Shown here piece after piece: positions 12,721 to 23,154 of a stretch of 64,000 bases of DNA. Every line of letters begins with the position of its first letter. Within the stretch, counting starts at the first letter, position 1. The notes beneath the pieces were generated by a model, which had not been told where the DNA came from, made no database searches, and saw only the letters and a program-made list of their open reading frames with translations. This DNA is from Calycina herbarum (lineage: Eukaryota; Ascomycota; Leotiomycetes; Helotiales; Pezizellaceae), in contig LLEY01000194.1 of assembly GCA_001414485.1 (NCBI GenBank), forward strand, positions 1 to 64,000, in the 5' to 3' direction. The translations under genes and the position numbers were made by a program.

Positions 12721-14266
12721 GATGTTTGATTCTGGGGAGTAATGAGTTTCCAATGAGAACTATTTGAACTTGGCGGAAGAGGCAAAGGAACAAATTGACA
12801 ATGGGAAGATGCATGGTTCGCTTATGGGAATTCGTGTTATGATGTAATGTTTTATGAAGATTTCGAAGCACAGATTTCTGTTAGCTAATTTCCAAATTTT
12901 ACAACTGTCTCTGTTCGAAGTGAGAACTAGACCAAGGAAGCAATTCAGCCTATTGACAGCTGCCTTTTGCAAGCAATGTGCGAAAATATTTAGGACGATT
13001 ACATTTATTCTCTAGGAACATTTAGAACAACCTAGGATTTCAGTTGAAATTATTTCAGACTTTCACAGAGAAGAGTGTAATTGTCTTAGAGTTTCTAAAG
13101 ATAATAGAGGGAAGTAGGCGGAGCAAAGCCCGAGATTCTTACTCGTGGGCTATATCTCACTGAACATATACCCACATTCAAGCTTTCCGTCAGCAAAAGC
13201 TTATCTCGACTTTGCCAAATAATACTCCTCCCACTCTTTTTATCTACCATTCCTCCTGGAAATTAACCTTTGCAGGTAAAAGTGAGCTTCTCGACGATCG
13301 AGACCGTCCATTCCCATCAATTCCATTAACCCCAACACCCAGGAAGAAATTCTATCGTCACTCTGCAACGCCGCCTAACCCTCCATTACACATATATTTT
13401 CGGGTGCTATTTATCGAAAAGTTCTAGGGCAATTACGATCCATTTTCTTACTCTCCAAGCCCTTCTCGGGTAATACTTCAGCTTCTCTTCGACCATCTTG
13501 TATGACCCATAATAGAGCAGGTCAACGCAGAGCGATGATCGAAATACTTAAACTTCTTCAACTACACTTCAAACAATAAGCCCCATCCAAAACCCATAGG
13601 TAGAACCCAATGACCAAAGCCCTTCATTTCACCTCTGAACCACCATCCTTCTTTTCCTCACTCCAATTTTTCTCTTCCCAGAATGCCCTTGGGAAAAGTC
13701 ACATCCCCGCATTCCCCATTTTCTCGCAAAAGTTTCAAAAAATCCCAACATTCTTCATCCCACCAGAAACATCATCCAAAAATCAATCCCACCTTCCAAA
13801 CAAGAAAAACCGGTATCCAAATAAAACATCCAGTCTTTCCCTCTCATCGTTTACTAGCAACAGCTAGTCTCGTATGCATATTTGCCAAGTCCAAGTCCAA
13901 GCCAAACAAAAGTTCCGCCTCAAAACATCGCAACAAACCAACGGCCAAATATCAGATAAGTACCAGTATATATAAACGGCTTCGCCTCCAAATAACGCGA
14001 GCCTGGGGTAGATTAACAAGATGAACCTGGTTGAAATTCTGTCAGATGTGACGTTGTTTTACGAGTACCGAGTACCGAGGAAAGAAGAACGTCGTGGGTT
14101 TAAACTTATTTCACACACCACAAGCAAAATGGAATTGTGTTACGACCAGCAGTGCTGCACAATGTTGTGAAGCAAGTCAATTACCGCTTTCAAGGTGCAA
14201 GATGATATGTAATGTTTGTTACATTTCCTATTCATTTCTTACTAATTGGTATCAATCAAAAGCCAA
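12721..14266. other. Gene-free spacer
   Basis: No supported coding region. The 12985-13120 stretch has scattered GAACA/TTAGAACAAC words reminiscent of the dispersed MITE-like family but no recognisable ends. 13190-14020 is C/A-rich on the plus strand, with overlapping low-complexity frames (71-113 aa) that I reject. Confidence 0.4.
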
Positions 14267-14290
14267 CCCCCCCCCCCCCCCCCCCCCCCC
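14267..14290 (+). repeat. Poly-C homopolymer tract, 24 bases
   Basis: Twenty-four consecutive C residues, preceded by AGCCAA and followed by GGTGCCC, about 210 bp beyond the stop of the minus-strand surface protein gene. Such tracts are prone to slippage and sequencing error, so the exact length is unreliable. Confidence 0.9.
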
Positions 14291-14497
14291 GGTGCCCTGT
14301 TACGCCATTGCTAAATATTCGATATTTGTTCAAATCCTTCCCTTGCCTATCCACTTTGACAATTTCCAACATCCATCCACTCAAATACATTCCTAACCTG
14401 TTTTCCAACTCTAGGTACATGTACATTAAAAACATTATCGGTGTATTCGTATTTTCAATATCTTCCAATACCAGCACACAAAGGAAATCCACTATTG

Positions 14498-15537
14498 TCA
14501 CCGTCCAAACATAATGGTTGCCCATACGGCTATCACCAACGCACATAACGCTGAGCTTCCGTCAATATGGTTCCCTTGACTGCTCTGGGAATCAAAGGGA
14601 CTTCCGCCTCCAGTATCTCCTCCGGCTGTTACTTTGTTTGTGGGGGTAGCCGATGATCCTGCCGCACTTGTGCTAGTTGCACTCGAAGCCGTGGTCTTCC
14701 CAGGTAATGGAGGATTCGAAGTTGTTGCGCTTCCTGGTTCGGTTGTTGAACTTCCATCATTTCCATCATCTCCATTTGCCGTGGAGGTCGCCGAGGTCGA
14801 CGAGGTAGTTGGAGTTGCCGCAACTGCTGGAGTAGAGATAGATTTCGAACTCACTGATAGGGACAGGGTACGTGAATTCGAGACTTGCGATTGAGGTGGT
14901 GTAAATGACGAACTTGCTACTGCTGATGACCGGGTGCTAACTGGAGGTACAACCACGCTGGCTGAGGTTCTTATAGTTACTGATACTGGCGGGACTGCCG
15001 CAGAGGATCTAACGGATGTGACGGGAGCCACGGATTTAGAAGTGGGATCCAAACTTGGGTTTGGTACTGGTATGGTCGGTATTGTTGCTTGTGAGGTGCC
15101 AACAGCACTCGAAGCCAGTGCCGGAATGGCCGTAGGTGCCACACTCGCTTTAGATGATAATATTGTTGTCGTTACTGTGACTTTCGGACACAGAGCTTGT
15201 ATAATTCCCCCATTCATGATTATCCCTAGTAGTGTTGTTGAACTCGCTGACACTGTCAAACAAGATGCTTTCACTCCTTGCCCCGTTAATATTAACGCTG
15301 ATTGGCATGTTGACGAGCACGCCGTATTGAAGTCGGAAGTTGTACATGCTGGAATTTGACTGGATCCCAATTAGCTATTGCCCTTTCACAAAAGATAAGT
15401 ATCATAGCATACCTATTGTAAGTTATCAGACAGGTTAGAGGTATCGATGTGGATGTAATTTGTTGGAAATTCGCAAGAGTGAGTGCGTTGGCTGATGGGA
15501 GCAAGACTATCGCCACAGCTAAGTTTTTCCGCTGCAT
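14498..15537 (-). CDS. Secreted Cys-containing, Ser/Thr-rich GPI-type cell-surface protein
   Basis: Exons on the minus strand are 15537-15413 and 15359-14498 (intron 15412-15360, GTATGC donor), giving 328 aa. A signal peptide is expected in residues 1-19 (MQRKNLAVAIVLLPSANAL). Residues 20-110 form a small Cys-rich domain with SIPLTC, then YNSQIPACTTSDF, TACSSTC, VKASC and QALCPK, a spacing typical of small fungal extracellular domains but not a clear CFEM. From about 115 to 300 the chain is Ser/Thr/Ala/Val/Pro-rich and likely O-glycosylated. The end is hydrophobic (ALCALVIAVWATIMFGR) after a small-residue stretch, as expected for a GPI-anchor signal. It is probably a cell-wall or plasma-membrane mannoprotein; the ligand is unknown. 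The splice joins the frame at a Ser codon. Confidence 0.8.
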
Positions 15538-17443
15538 TATTGGTGTATGTATGAAGATTGTCCGAAGAAAAGAATATCAATTCGCTAGCAAACAAGTTGT
15601 CGAAAGAAGATATCAAAGTGCTACCAGGATACCCATCCAGAGCTTCGTAAAGCTGTGTCCAAAACCCCACAGTGTGGAGTTGCGAGGCCGAGTGAGGAAC
15701 CGAGGGAGCGTGTTGATCTTAACCAAACACTCGAGGTTTTAGATGCGCCGATATTGAATCTACTGATCGATTGTCAAGAACACCGTTCTGCCGTCCCGGT
15801 TTTGTGACAGGAAACGCTTGATGAATGTGGCCGAGCGCGGATCGAGTTCTCCGTCGTCTATGATGGCGATACTCTATGAAAGTTCGTCTGAAGTGAAATT
15901 GGTCGACTGGCGAGTGAAATGAGAATGCAAAAGGACGTTCCTGCACTGGTGTAGACCGTTGCGATTGTTGCAGTACTCCGTAGAATACGGTTACGAAGGT
16001 ATACCCGACAAGCTCTACCGGTAGGTTTGTGTGGTTGATTGGTTGGAAGGAAGGATCAAGGAAGGATCGAGTGGGAAGAAAAGGAGAAAATCAGGAAAGA
16101 TGAGAAGTTGGAAAAAAGGACCAGCGCTCGATTGGCGAGAGAAGAATAGAAGGAGGGAAGGAGCGGAGGGAAAAAATGAGGCTGTGAAGATAATGATGAT
16201 TCAAGGAAAGAGTCAAGGAAGGAGCAGACGAGAGAGAAGAGCAGCCAGGAGCAGAGCCTCAGGAGTTCGCACCACACTTGCACTTTTCCCTGTGGCCCAA
16301 AATGGATACAGTCCCGCCCACCCATCACTTCTCCTCCACTTGCACTTGCAGAATGATGCTCTTCCAACAATGCAGGGGCAGCTTGTCTTTCGCCTTGTCC
16401 GTTTCTCACCAACCCTCGAGCCTCAACCCCTCGACAACCGACGATTCAGATCCCCGTTTTCAACCACAGAATCTGCAGAGATCAGTCAACACGTCATAGT
16501 TGGTCTCTCTTGGGGGCTTTAATGGCCCAATTCAGAACTTTCTGGTTCAACGTCTGCAGCGGCGAGAGATGATGGCCAATCAAAAGGGGGATGCCGTTGG
16601 AAGGTGGTTGCTTGAAACGGGGCAAGCTTGGACTTCCGTTTCATGTCTGCTGGTGGCGGGCAAATCAGGGGCTCCTCTTGCTCGGCTACCAACACCCTAC
16701 CTGCCGATACGAGCTGCTCTTTTCTCCAGCTCTCCACCTGGATTAAGCTTAATGCTTTCTCCGGTGACTTTGAATATCACTTCTAATGGAGTGCATATAT
16801 AATAGCGCCGTCAGCTGAACGTGACAGCTTTCGCTTCTACAAGTTTAATCTAACACCAACTAAAACAACAGCTTCTAAGTTACTAATCGTCTCACCCTCC
16901 TAATTCGAACCTGTGATAGTCATGTTCAGGACCAGATTCCATATCTTTAGCCTTCGTATCCTCTTATTCAAGGACTCGACGAAGTCACTGCCCACGCCAA
17001 AGGTGTTCATCAAACGAGTAAAACCCCGCATAACTCGTTGCCGAAGAACTTCCACGGACTTATGCGCGGAATTTTCGTTTGACGAAAATCCCTTGTCTGA
17101 TTTCGTATGGCGACTTTCCAACAGAGCAATGGCTTGCCAGATTCAACGATAAATGATATGTGATATGTGATATGACCGTGCATCGTAAGATCGCCAGAAG
17201 TCCTTCATGGCTTTTATGAAGCTTTCGTCTCCTGGCCCAGATTCCAAAATCCGGTTAGCCTGGTGTCATTTTGCCTTCATTGTCATGCTATGATGATAAG
17301 TTGTTCAACGTGGTCCGAGAAGATGGATTGACTCCAAATCCATACCGTACATTTACACCCTCTCAATTATAGATTGGTCGAGTGAAAAAGATAAGAACAA
17401 AAACTTACTCTGCTGAATTGTACGAATACGATGAGAGATACTT
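15538..17443. other. Gene-free spacer
   Basis: Two opposed open frames at 16031-16522 (+) and 16056-16412 (-) are low-complexity (Lys/Arg-rich and Ser/Leu-rich) and mirror a purine-rich strand at 16040-16260. I do not support either. Nothing else is recognised. Confidence 0.4.
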
Positions 17444-17651
17444 CTCTGGCGGTGGACAGGAAAAGCAGCAGTAATAATCTAGGTGCCTCTCTGGCTCTCA
17501 TTGTTCCGGGTTTCTACCTGTAAAAACAAAAAGAAATAACTTAAACGGTCTCAAGCAAGGTCAATATTTTGGAACAATAAAGCTATCGAGGCAGGTACCA
17601 ACTAGTACGAATCCCGCAGTATTTACTGCCGCTTTTAATGACCATCGCGAG
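17444..17651. repeat. MITE-like inverted-repeat element, copy 3
   Basis: The left end is CTCTGGCGGTGGACAGGAAA then AGCAGCAGTAATAATCT. The right end GCAGTATTTACTGCCGCTTT then TAATGACCATCGCGAG is its inverse. The interior again has CATTGTTCC and TTGGAACAATAA. Both ends are present, so this is one of the best preserved copies. No target duplication is evident. Confidence 0.75.
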
Positions 17652-18138
17652 CTTGTAGTTGTACAAGGAAGGTTGGCCATTTGGACGCGATAATTATACG
17701 CACTCTTCCAGATGAGAGCAGCAAAATAAGAGAAGAAAACAATCTTGAAAATGAGAAGTAAGAGAAGTTCTTGAACATGAACAAACAATGGCGACTTTTA
17801 AACGCCAAATCTATTTTAGTCCACGGCTTGAATTCCCCAGATTTCTGATTGGTTGAAATGAAATTACATAAGAGGGTCTAGACGTCAGCCTTCCTATTTT
17901 CCGTCAGCCTCGTCACTCGACCACCTCAAGAGCAGCAAGTAACAATAAAGACAATAGCCCAAAAGTAGCTCCTCAAACACCACAATAGCAATCAGCCAAG
18001 TCCAATTTGTACCAATTACCCCCTCAATTCGATTTTCGACTCCAGATTTAATTTTGCATTCGACACAAAAGCATAGCTGCCTCACGAAATACAAGCTACC
18101 AAAACACAATCAACCTTCAATTCAACAAGTTACAAAAG
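17652..18138. promoter_or_regulatory. Spacer and promoter of the 18139 gene
   Basis: No coding region supported. Minus-strand frames at 17561-17788 and 17894-18109 are short and Leu/Phe/Val-rich, with no recognisable features. The last 150 bases are A/C-rich and fit a leader. Confidence 0.35.
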
Positions 18139-18703
18139 ATGCCTCCTACAGAACCAACAACACCAGTTCGTGTACCAAAGGCTGTTGCATCGTATGCGCC
18201 AACTACACAAGATCCAGATCTGCGATCACAAATAAATACTGTTCTGCTGCGAGATGGTCATGTAAATAAGTACACACTCCCCCTCCCCAGCCTTCTCCAC
18301 AGCCCAATTTACTCCCTCCTTTCCCTTGAACCCCTCATATATGCAAACATAAAACTAACACAATGCCCTCTCCAGAATCCAAGAAAGCCTTCTCCACACA
18401 CTCAACTCCTCTCCTACAAACTGGCCGACCCTCATACAAAACCACGCCCTGACCCTCCTACGCGCGGGGGACATCACCTCGTTTCCTGCGCTGATGAGCC
18501 GAGTACTGGAGGATATCAGGAAAGATAGCATGGTGGCTAGGAATGCAGAGCAGAGCAATGGGTCTACTACAACGGGGAAGAATGACGTGAAAGGGAGGGG
18601 AGAAGGAGGTGCGAGTTTGGCCTTGCCGAAGGTGGTGCTCGACGAAGGTGTTAGGATCACGAGGGAGTGTTTAGAGTTAGTCTGCGAGGTTGGGGATGCT
18701 TGA
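18139..18703 (+). CDS. Conserved-looking small protein, 152 aa, unknown function
   Basis: Exons 18139-18269 and 18376-18703; the intron has donor GTACAC and acceptor CTCCAG and joins VNK to IQESLLHTL. Residues 1-20 are a Pro/Thr-rich tail. Residues 28-93 look alpha-helical and folded (RSQINTVLLRDGHV, IQESLLHTLNSSPTNWPTLI, ALTLLRAGDITSFPALMSRV). A polar linker (93-125) precedes a last helix (DEGVRITRECLELVCEV). There is no signal peptide or membrane segment. The amphipathic helix pattern suggests a protein-interaction subunit of a larger nuclear or chromatin complex, but I do not recognise it and this is conjecture. The start has an AAAGATGCC context. Confidence 0.75.
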
Positions 18704-19136
18704 TGCTGAGTTTATAAGGGGGTGCTGGGAGAAGGGTTGTGTGGGTCTGGTTGTGAGTTTGGGTATGGATGTGGGAATTAAGTCAGGAAGCAAAGGTTGA
18801 ATGGCGAAGGTGTAAAATGGGGAGATGGTGAAATTGTTCATTTTCTTAGGGGGGGAGAAATGATGACACTTTGAAAAAAGAACTGTGTTGCATAGGGAGG
18901 CGTTTTTTGGGATCTAGATGATTCTTTTACATATAATTATAAATGGTACATGATTTGGTTTGCGATTCATTTCTGGTGCTCGTGAAAGAAAACATAATAG
19001 TGGTATATGTTATACTCTAAAATAATTTTGAGGCAAACTCAACCATTCAGACTGCTGATTTAAAGTTCTAAGTTCTTGGAAAGATGAACTCTTGCATCTC
19101 GGGACTCCAAGTCCTGATCATTGGGGGAAGGCTCCT
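18704..19136. other. 3' region and spacer
   Basis: No coding region. Probable 3' UTR of the preceding gene, then AT-rich spacer up to the element at 19137. Confidence 0.4.
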
Positions 19137-19313
19137 GATGGACAAGAAAAGCGGCAGTAAATATCTCTCCATAATCCAAAGTATTACCAAGCTAGTCAGG
19201 ATAATTAGAGTTTTTTTCTAAAAAGCTTGATTATATTCCAAATTGTCCCAAGTTTTTGAGCTAATCATTTAACTTACACTAGAAGTTTAGAACAACCGCT
19301 TTTTCTGTCCATC
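19137..19313. repeat. MITE-like inverted-repeat element, copy 4 (177 bp)
   Basis: The left end is GATGGACAAGAAAAGCGGCA then GTAAATATCTC. The right end CCGCTTTTTCTGTCCATC is an 18-bp inverse of the left with two mismatches. The interior is AT-rich and diverged, with TTAGAACAAC just inside the right end. It is the shortest copy with both termini. Confidence 0.8.
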
Positions 19314-19583
19314 GCGAGGAAGGTCAGAATATCACAAAGCAATTACCCCTTCCAAAGAAAAAGGCGAGGTGAGCTTCTGACATCTTAGTTGATCTAGCTT
19401 CGCATCAAAATTAGCGTTTATCACCGTTCAAATAAAACAGGTATCGAAAATACAATTCTCTTTGGAAGTCACCTATGCTTGACAGCACTCCAGCAACAAA
19501 CCAGACCAAATCACTTACGTTAAAGTTTGCCATATATTTCAACGAAGAGTTTGACCTAAACTTTTCCCTCTCACATCACAATA

Positions 19584-20504
19584 TCACATATGGACCACCT
19601 TTCTCACATCAAATACTTTCTTCCCATCTCTCACAACCCTTTCCTCTCCCAAACTGCCAGGGAGCACATAGCCCCTCTGGTTACTTAAGACTTTGATTCC
19701 ATTTTTCTCAAACTGTGTCGTAAAATGAGTATGTCCAAATACCCACGCTTTCAACTCACTCCAACAGTCGTCCCCAAGCAGATCGGTCGCAAATGCAGAA
19801 GTCCAAGGGTTGCCAATATTCTTCGGACTTGATGTCTCCTGTATCGAAGGCGCATGATGCGTGACAACAAGTATATTCCGAGCCTGCTCACCCTTCAATC
19901 TCGACTTATTCTGCTGCTGGATGTTTAAAGCTTCATTGCGCAACCATACGAGATCAGCTTTATGGGAGGCATTGTGATCATCAACAGTCCAACCCTTAAT
20001 CTCCTCGAAATCTTTGACCTTCGTTCGAACAACTTCTCTAGCCTCCACAGGGACTGCGGACCAAAGTGTACATCCCAAAATTGCGATGTTGGAATTCGGA
20101 ATATCAAAACGTCGTTGATGAAGCAATGTCAACCTTCCATTCAAGACTGCCTCTTTTTCTAGCTGTCTCGCCTTTTCTAGTCCCGCAAGAAATGAGAGTC
20201 CGTAGAACTCATGGTTCCCGAGAGTGAGGAAAACTTTTTCAAATTTTGCTGTCTGTTCAGCAAGGAATGCGAGGTAGGGCTCGTAGTCGATGAGACGGCC
20301 AATATCGCCCGCAAGTATGAGGTATGGCGCCGATGGTGGAATGATGAAGGATGAGTATTGCTGGCCAACTTCTAGGTGCAGGTCAGATTGGATTTGAAAA
20401 GTGGTTGAGGGGGAGTATCTGGTGAAGAACCATCGGAACTTGTCCATTACAAGAGACTCTGAGTTTGACCAAAAAGGAATTTGGGCTGTAATGAAAGTTA
20501 TCAT
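19584..20504 (-). CDS. Calcineurin-like metallophosphoesterase
   Basis: Single exon, 306 aa. The five metal-binding blocks of the family appear in order: SDLHLE (D-x-H), LAGDIGR (GD), LTLGNHEFYG (GNHE), VVTHHAP (H) and VFGHTHF (GHTH). It therefore has a complete two-metal active site for phosphoester hydrolysis. There is no signal peptide; it is probably cytosolic. The spacing resembles the fungal Ser/Thr phosphatase-like family of about 280-310 aa rather than PP1/PP2A; the substrate is unknown. The longest frame starts at 20504, but ATG 20447 (MDKFRWFF) would give 287 aa and keeps all motifs. A transposon-like element begins 94 bp upstream of the longer start and may sit in the promoter. Confidence 0.93.
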   Translation of the reverse strand: MITFITAQIPFWSNSESLVMDKFRWFFTRYSPSTTFQIQSDLHLEVGQQYSSFIIPPSAPYLILAGDIGRLIDYEPYLAFLAEQTAKFEKVFLTLGNHEFYGLSFLAGLEKARQLEKEAVLNGRLTLLHQRRFDIPNSNIAILGCTLWSAVPVEAREVVRTKVKDFEEIKGWTVDDHNASHKADLVWLRNEALNIQQQNKSRLKGEQARNILVVTHHAPSIQETSSPKNIGNPWTSAFATDLLGDDCWSELKAWVFGHTHFTTQFEKNGIKVLSNQRGYVLPGSLGEERVVRDGKKVFDVRKVVHM

Positions 20505-20598
20505 TCATTTCCGGTTGAAAATGTCGGGGTTATCGTAGGTAGCACGTGGGTAACTGCAGCGCAGTGCCATAGGCGGGGGTTTAGCTTATAGCCCCTCT

Positions 20599-20828
20599 CC
20601 CGGTGGACAGAAAAGTTGGCACCACAATTTAGCGATCCTGCTAACTTCGCGACGTATAACTTAGCAACAACTGGTCGTAAAAATATAAGAGAAATATGAG
20701 TAGATGCGCAATATGCTAAATTAATCTGAGTCCAAGTCTTGAAAGTTTTTAGCTTATTTGCGTTGAGCTTTCGACGTTGCTACTTCTAGTAGAATAAAGT
20801 TATGCTGCCACTTTTTCTGTCCACCGGG
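20599..20828. mobile_element. 230-bp non-autonomous TIR element with 9-bp target duplication
   Basis: The ends are CCCGGTGGACAGAAAAGTTG-GCA and TGCCACTTTTTCTGTCCACC-GGG, inverted repeats of about 23 bp with one substitution and one indel. They are flanked by AGCCCCTCT (20590-20598) and AGCCCCTGT (20829-20837), a 9-bp direct repeat with one mismatch. It has no coding capacity. The terminal core GTGGACAGAAAAA is shared with the dispersed family, but GCGGCAGTAAATA is replaced by GTGGCA and the interior differs. A 9-bp duplication fits Mutator-like elements; 8 bp would fit hAT. Confidence 0.8.
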
Positions 20829-21145
20829 AGCCCCTGTTGGTTACAGAGCTCGAAAAATGAGTTTAAATTTGAAATAAAACCACAACACAATCATTAAAAA
20901 AGATACAACTTTGTTCAATAATCATTTAGCTATAAGAGATTCTTTTTTAGATATTTTTGATATTTTCTACGCTCTTTTAGATAAACTTATGTAGTAATGA
21001 TGGCGTTCTGCGCAAGAGGAAATTCTGACGTTTTTCCCGTCCCCGTAGAGAGCTTCCCCAACTTAAACCTAGGAGGCCGACCTACGACCCTCAACTTTTC
21101 ACGCTGGAGGATGTTTTTACATCTCAACCAAAAATCGATCGAGAT

Positions 21146-21806
21146 ATGGAAGCGGTACAGCTGAAAGTTGCTCTCCAAACCCTCGAACATGGCGGCATGC
21201 CTGTCTGTCTTGTGGGAGAGTTCGAGGAGAGCTAGCACTGAACTACTATAATGTACCCCGCGTGTTATATGTAAAGAAGCAATCACTCTCCAAAACTATT
21301 TCAATGCTGCCGCTAATATTAATCTAGGATATTGAAATATGTGTGCCTGATTCTATGGTACTAAAGGCCGCGTCGCTTCTCAGCGGGACAGGTCTCTTCG
21401 AACCTGATGAAATCAAGGAGTTTGATTTATACAATGAGTACAAACGATGTTACCCAAGATTCCGATCTTCATCGTGGATATCTTCACCCAGAACTCTTGT
21501 CATTCTCTCAAATAAGATGTATGGCCTTGATCCAATCTCTAAGAACGTTCTCTCTCGTGACAATGCTCCGCCGAGCCCATCATACAGCAGCCAAATCATT
21601 GATTTCATCACACCAAATGAGATTCATCAGCTCCAAATGCCTAGATTACCAGTGCCGCTAGTCAGACTTTGCCAAACTTTCTGGAGTCGCAAAACGCTGT
21701 TGCTATGATTGCGGCAGAGCAGCTGGTGGATGGAATGGACCTGGATGAAGGCTGGTGTGACAGGAATCTGAGCGGTGTCAGCCCTGAGTGCTCGCGACAG
21801 TAACTA
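21146..21806 (+). pseudogene. Decayed nucleotidyltransferase-fold-like gene
   Basis: The plus strand encodes an interrupted but coherent protein. It runs MEAVQLKVALQTLEHGGMPV-CLVGE, then after an 11-nt insertion near 21222-21234 continues LALNYYNVPRVLY. A plausible intron follows (GTAAAG...TAATCTAG, about 21269-21329), then DIEICVPDSMVLKAASLL, EFDLYNEYKRCYPRFR and PRTLVILSNKMYGLDPI. Near 21660 the frame shifts again, with LPNFLESQNAVAMIAAEQLV and DGMDLDEGWCDRNLSG in the next frame. The G-E-LAL...R...DIE pattern resembles the core of small nucleotidyltransferase-fold proteins. Two frameshifts make a functional product unlikely unless they are sequence errors. It lies just upstream of an intact gene of similar fold. 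Confidence 0.7.
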
Positions 21807-22416
21807 GGCTAGTTGCTGGAAAGGCCTCACGCCTGGATTCTTTCTCGGAAAACACAATGACTTGTTTCGTTGCGAACAAGGAGGAGGCTGAGAGAGTTCG
21901 ACGAGTTCCTGGTTATGAGTAGTGCTTAGAAAGCGAGGGTTGAAGTGGAAGTATGTTTTCTGGTCTCATCATTTCCTTCCCATTTCCCATATTTCTTGAA
22001 CCATTTTTCCAGCCGAAAATCTCATAGTTCAACATTTACCTATTCTTGGGAAGATGGCGACTAGGTTCCAGTATTCACCAGCACATGGACATCCCAAAAT
22101 TACAACTACTTCCTTCTGGCAAACTCAATTCACCACGTTTTTGGTTCGTCAACGTTACCACGCGCAGTTATTTAGAAACAGTTCGAAATACCAACAGCTC
22201 AAAGACCAACTTCACACTTCGAGATAAGTACCAGATAGCCCATGTCGGTACAAATCAAAACATACACTCTCAGAAAATCTCCAAACGTCAACCTCGAATT
22301 GTTCCTCATCTTGCAGAGTTTTAGCTCAACAAACATACTCACTACATTTATCACTCTGCGACGTCAATCCTAAATCTGAAACTTATTTCCACCACAAAAT
22401 AGACACGAATACAATA
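21807..22416. other. Spacer between decayed and intact nucleotidyltransferase-like genes
   Basis: No supported gene. A 92-aa frame at 22046 has no family resemblance. The region likely contains the promoter of the 22417 gene. Confidence 0.4.
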
Positions 22417-23154
22417 ATGCATCAAGACCACCTCAATGACGCCGCAATTGCCTTGTCTCGGGCCTTGAGCAACGCAGGAATCAAATTCGGGATTTTCGGC
22501 GGGTATGCCATTACTGTCCTCGGCGGCCAACGTGAAACTAAAGACATTGACTGTTTCGCAGCACCCTCGAAGCAGGTCGTCATAAACCTCTTGGATGGGA
22601 AAGATGGCTTTGTTGTGGTCCCTCAGACCCGCGAAGACTACGTTGCGTTCCTGTGGTCGGAAACACCAAAGTCGACGACAGTACTGGTGGAAGTCTTCTG
22701 TGAACAATTTCCTGGTTAGCTCTTCAATCCTAATACAGTGATATCCAAAGTGTATTTTTCATTCTAACAAATTACAGGGGCTCGCTACTCCATGGGCAAC
22801 ATCCGACCAAACGCAGTAGCCATCAACGGTAAAAGGAACGGGGCAGCTCCATTTCTTGATCCCGTTTATATCTTCAAAGGAAAGCTTTGCGCAACAGCAA
22901 ACCGCGCCAAGTTCCACGACCCGGCGGACTTACGATGGTTGGAGGGACGTTTCCGTCAAACAATAAAGGCTAGAGGAGCTGAATTGAATTCCCAATATGT
23001 TGGACTTGCCATGAAGAGATATCCGGAACTTGAAACTCTATTCATCAGGCTAGGTATCGATGTTGCAGTCGCAAAGAATGCAGCTTCCACTTTGAACCCA
23101 AACAATCTTCCCCGACCTGCTCCTGGTGATGTACAGCAAGGAATTCTTGGATAA
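22417..23154 (+). CDS. Nucleotidyltransferase-fold protein (MNT/AbiEii-like), 224 aa
   Basis: Exons 22417-22714 and 22778-23154, intron 22715-22777 (GTTAGC...TTACAG). Residues 23-50 read FGIFGGYAITVLGGQRETKD-IDCFA, matching the GG...R.T.DID core of minimal nucleotidyltransferases that bind NTP through a GG loop and metal through Asp residues. A second block (VLVEVFCEQFPG, then GARYSMGNIRPNAVAI) could supply the third acidic strand. The helical C-terminal half contains DPVYIFKGKLCATANR and KFHDPADLRWLEGR, a K...KL.A...R..KD..DL pattern as in AbiEii-like proteins. The fungal substrate is unknown. The start is the first ATG after an A-rich leader. An inactive relative lies upstream. Confidence 0.85.

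Noticed and set aside
13610..14024. Two overlapping plus-strand frames of 85 and 113 aa
   Set aside because: Low-complexity Ser/Lys/Pro/Asn composition from a C/A-rich strand, no recognisable features.
16031..16522. 163-aa open frame, plus strand, with an opposed 118-aa frame at 16056-16412
   Set aside because: Both arise from a purine-rich strand; Lys/Arg/Gly/Glu or Ser/Leu/Phe runs, no domain, no leader or intron logic.
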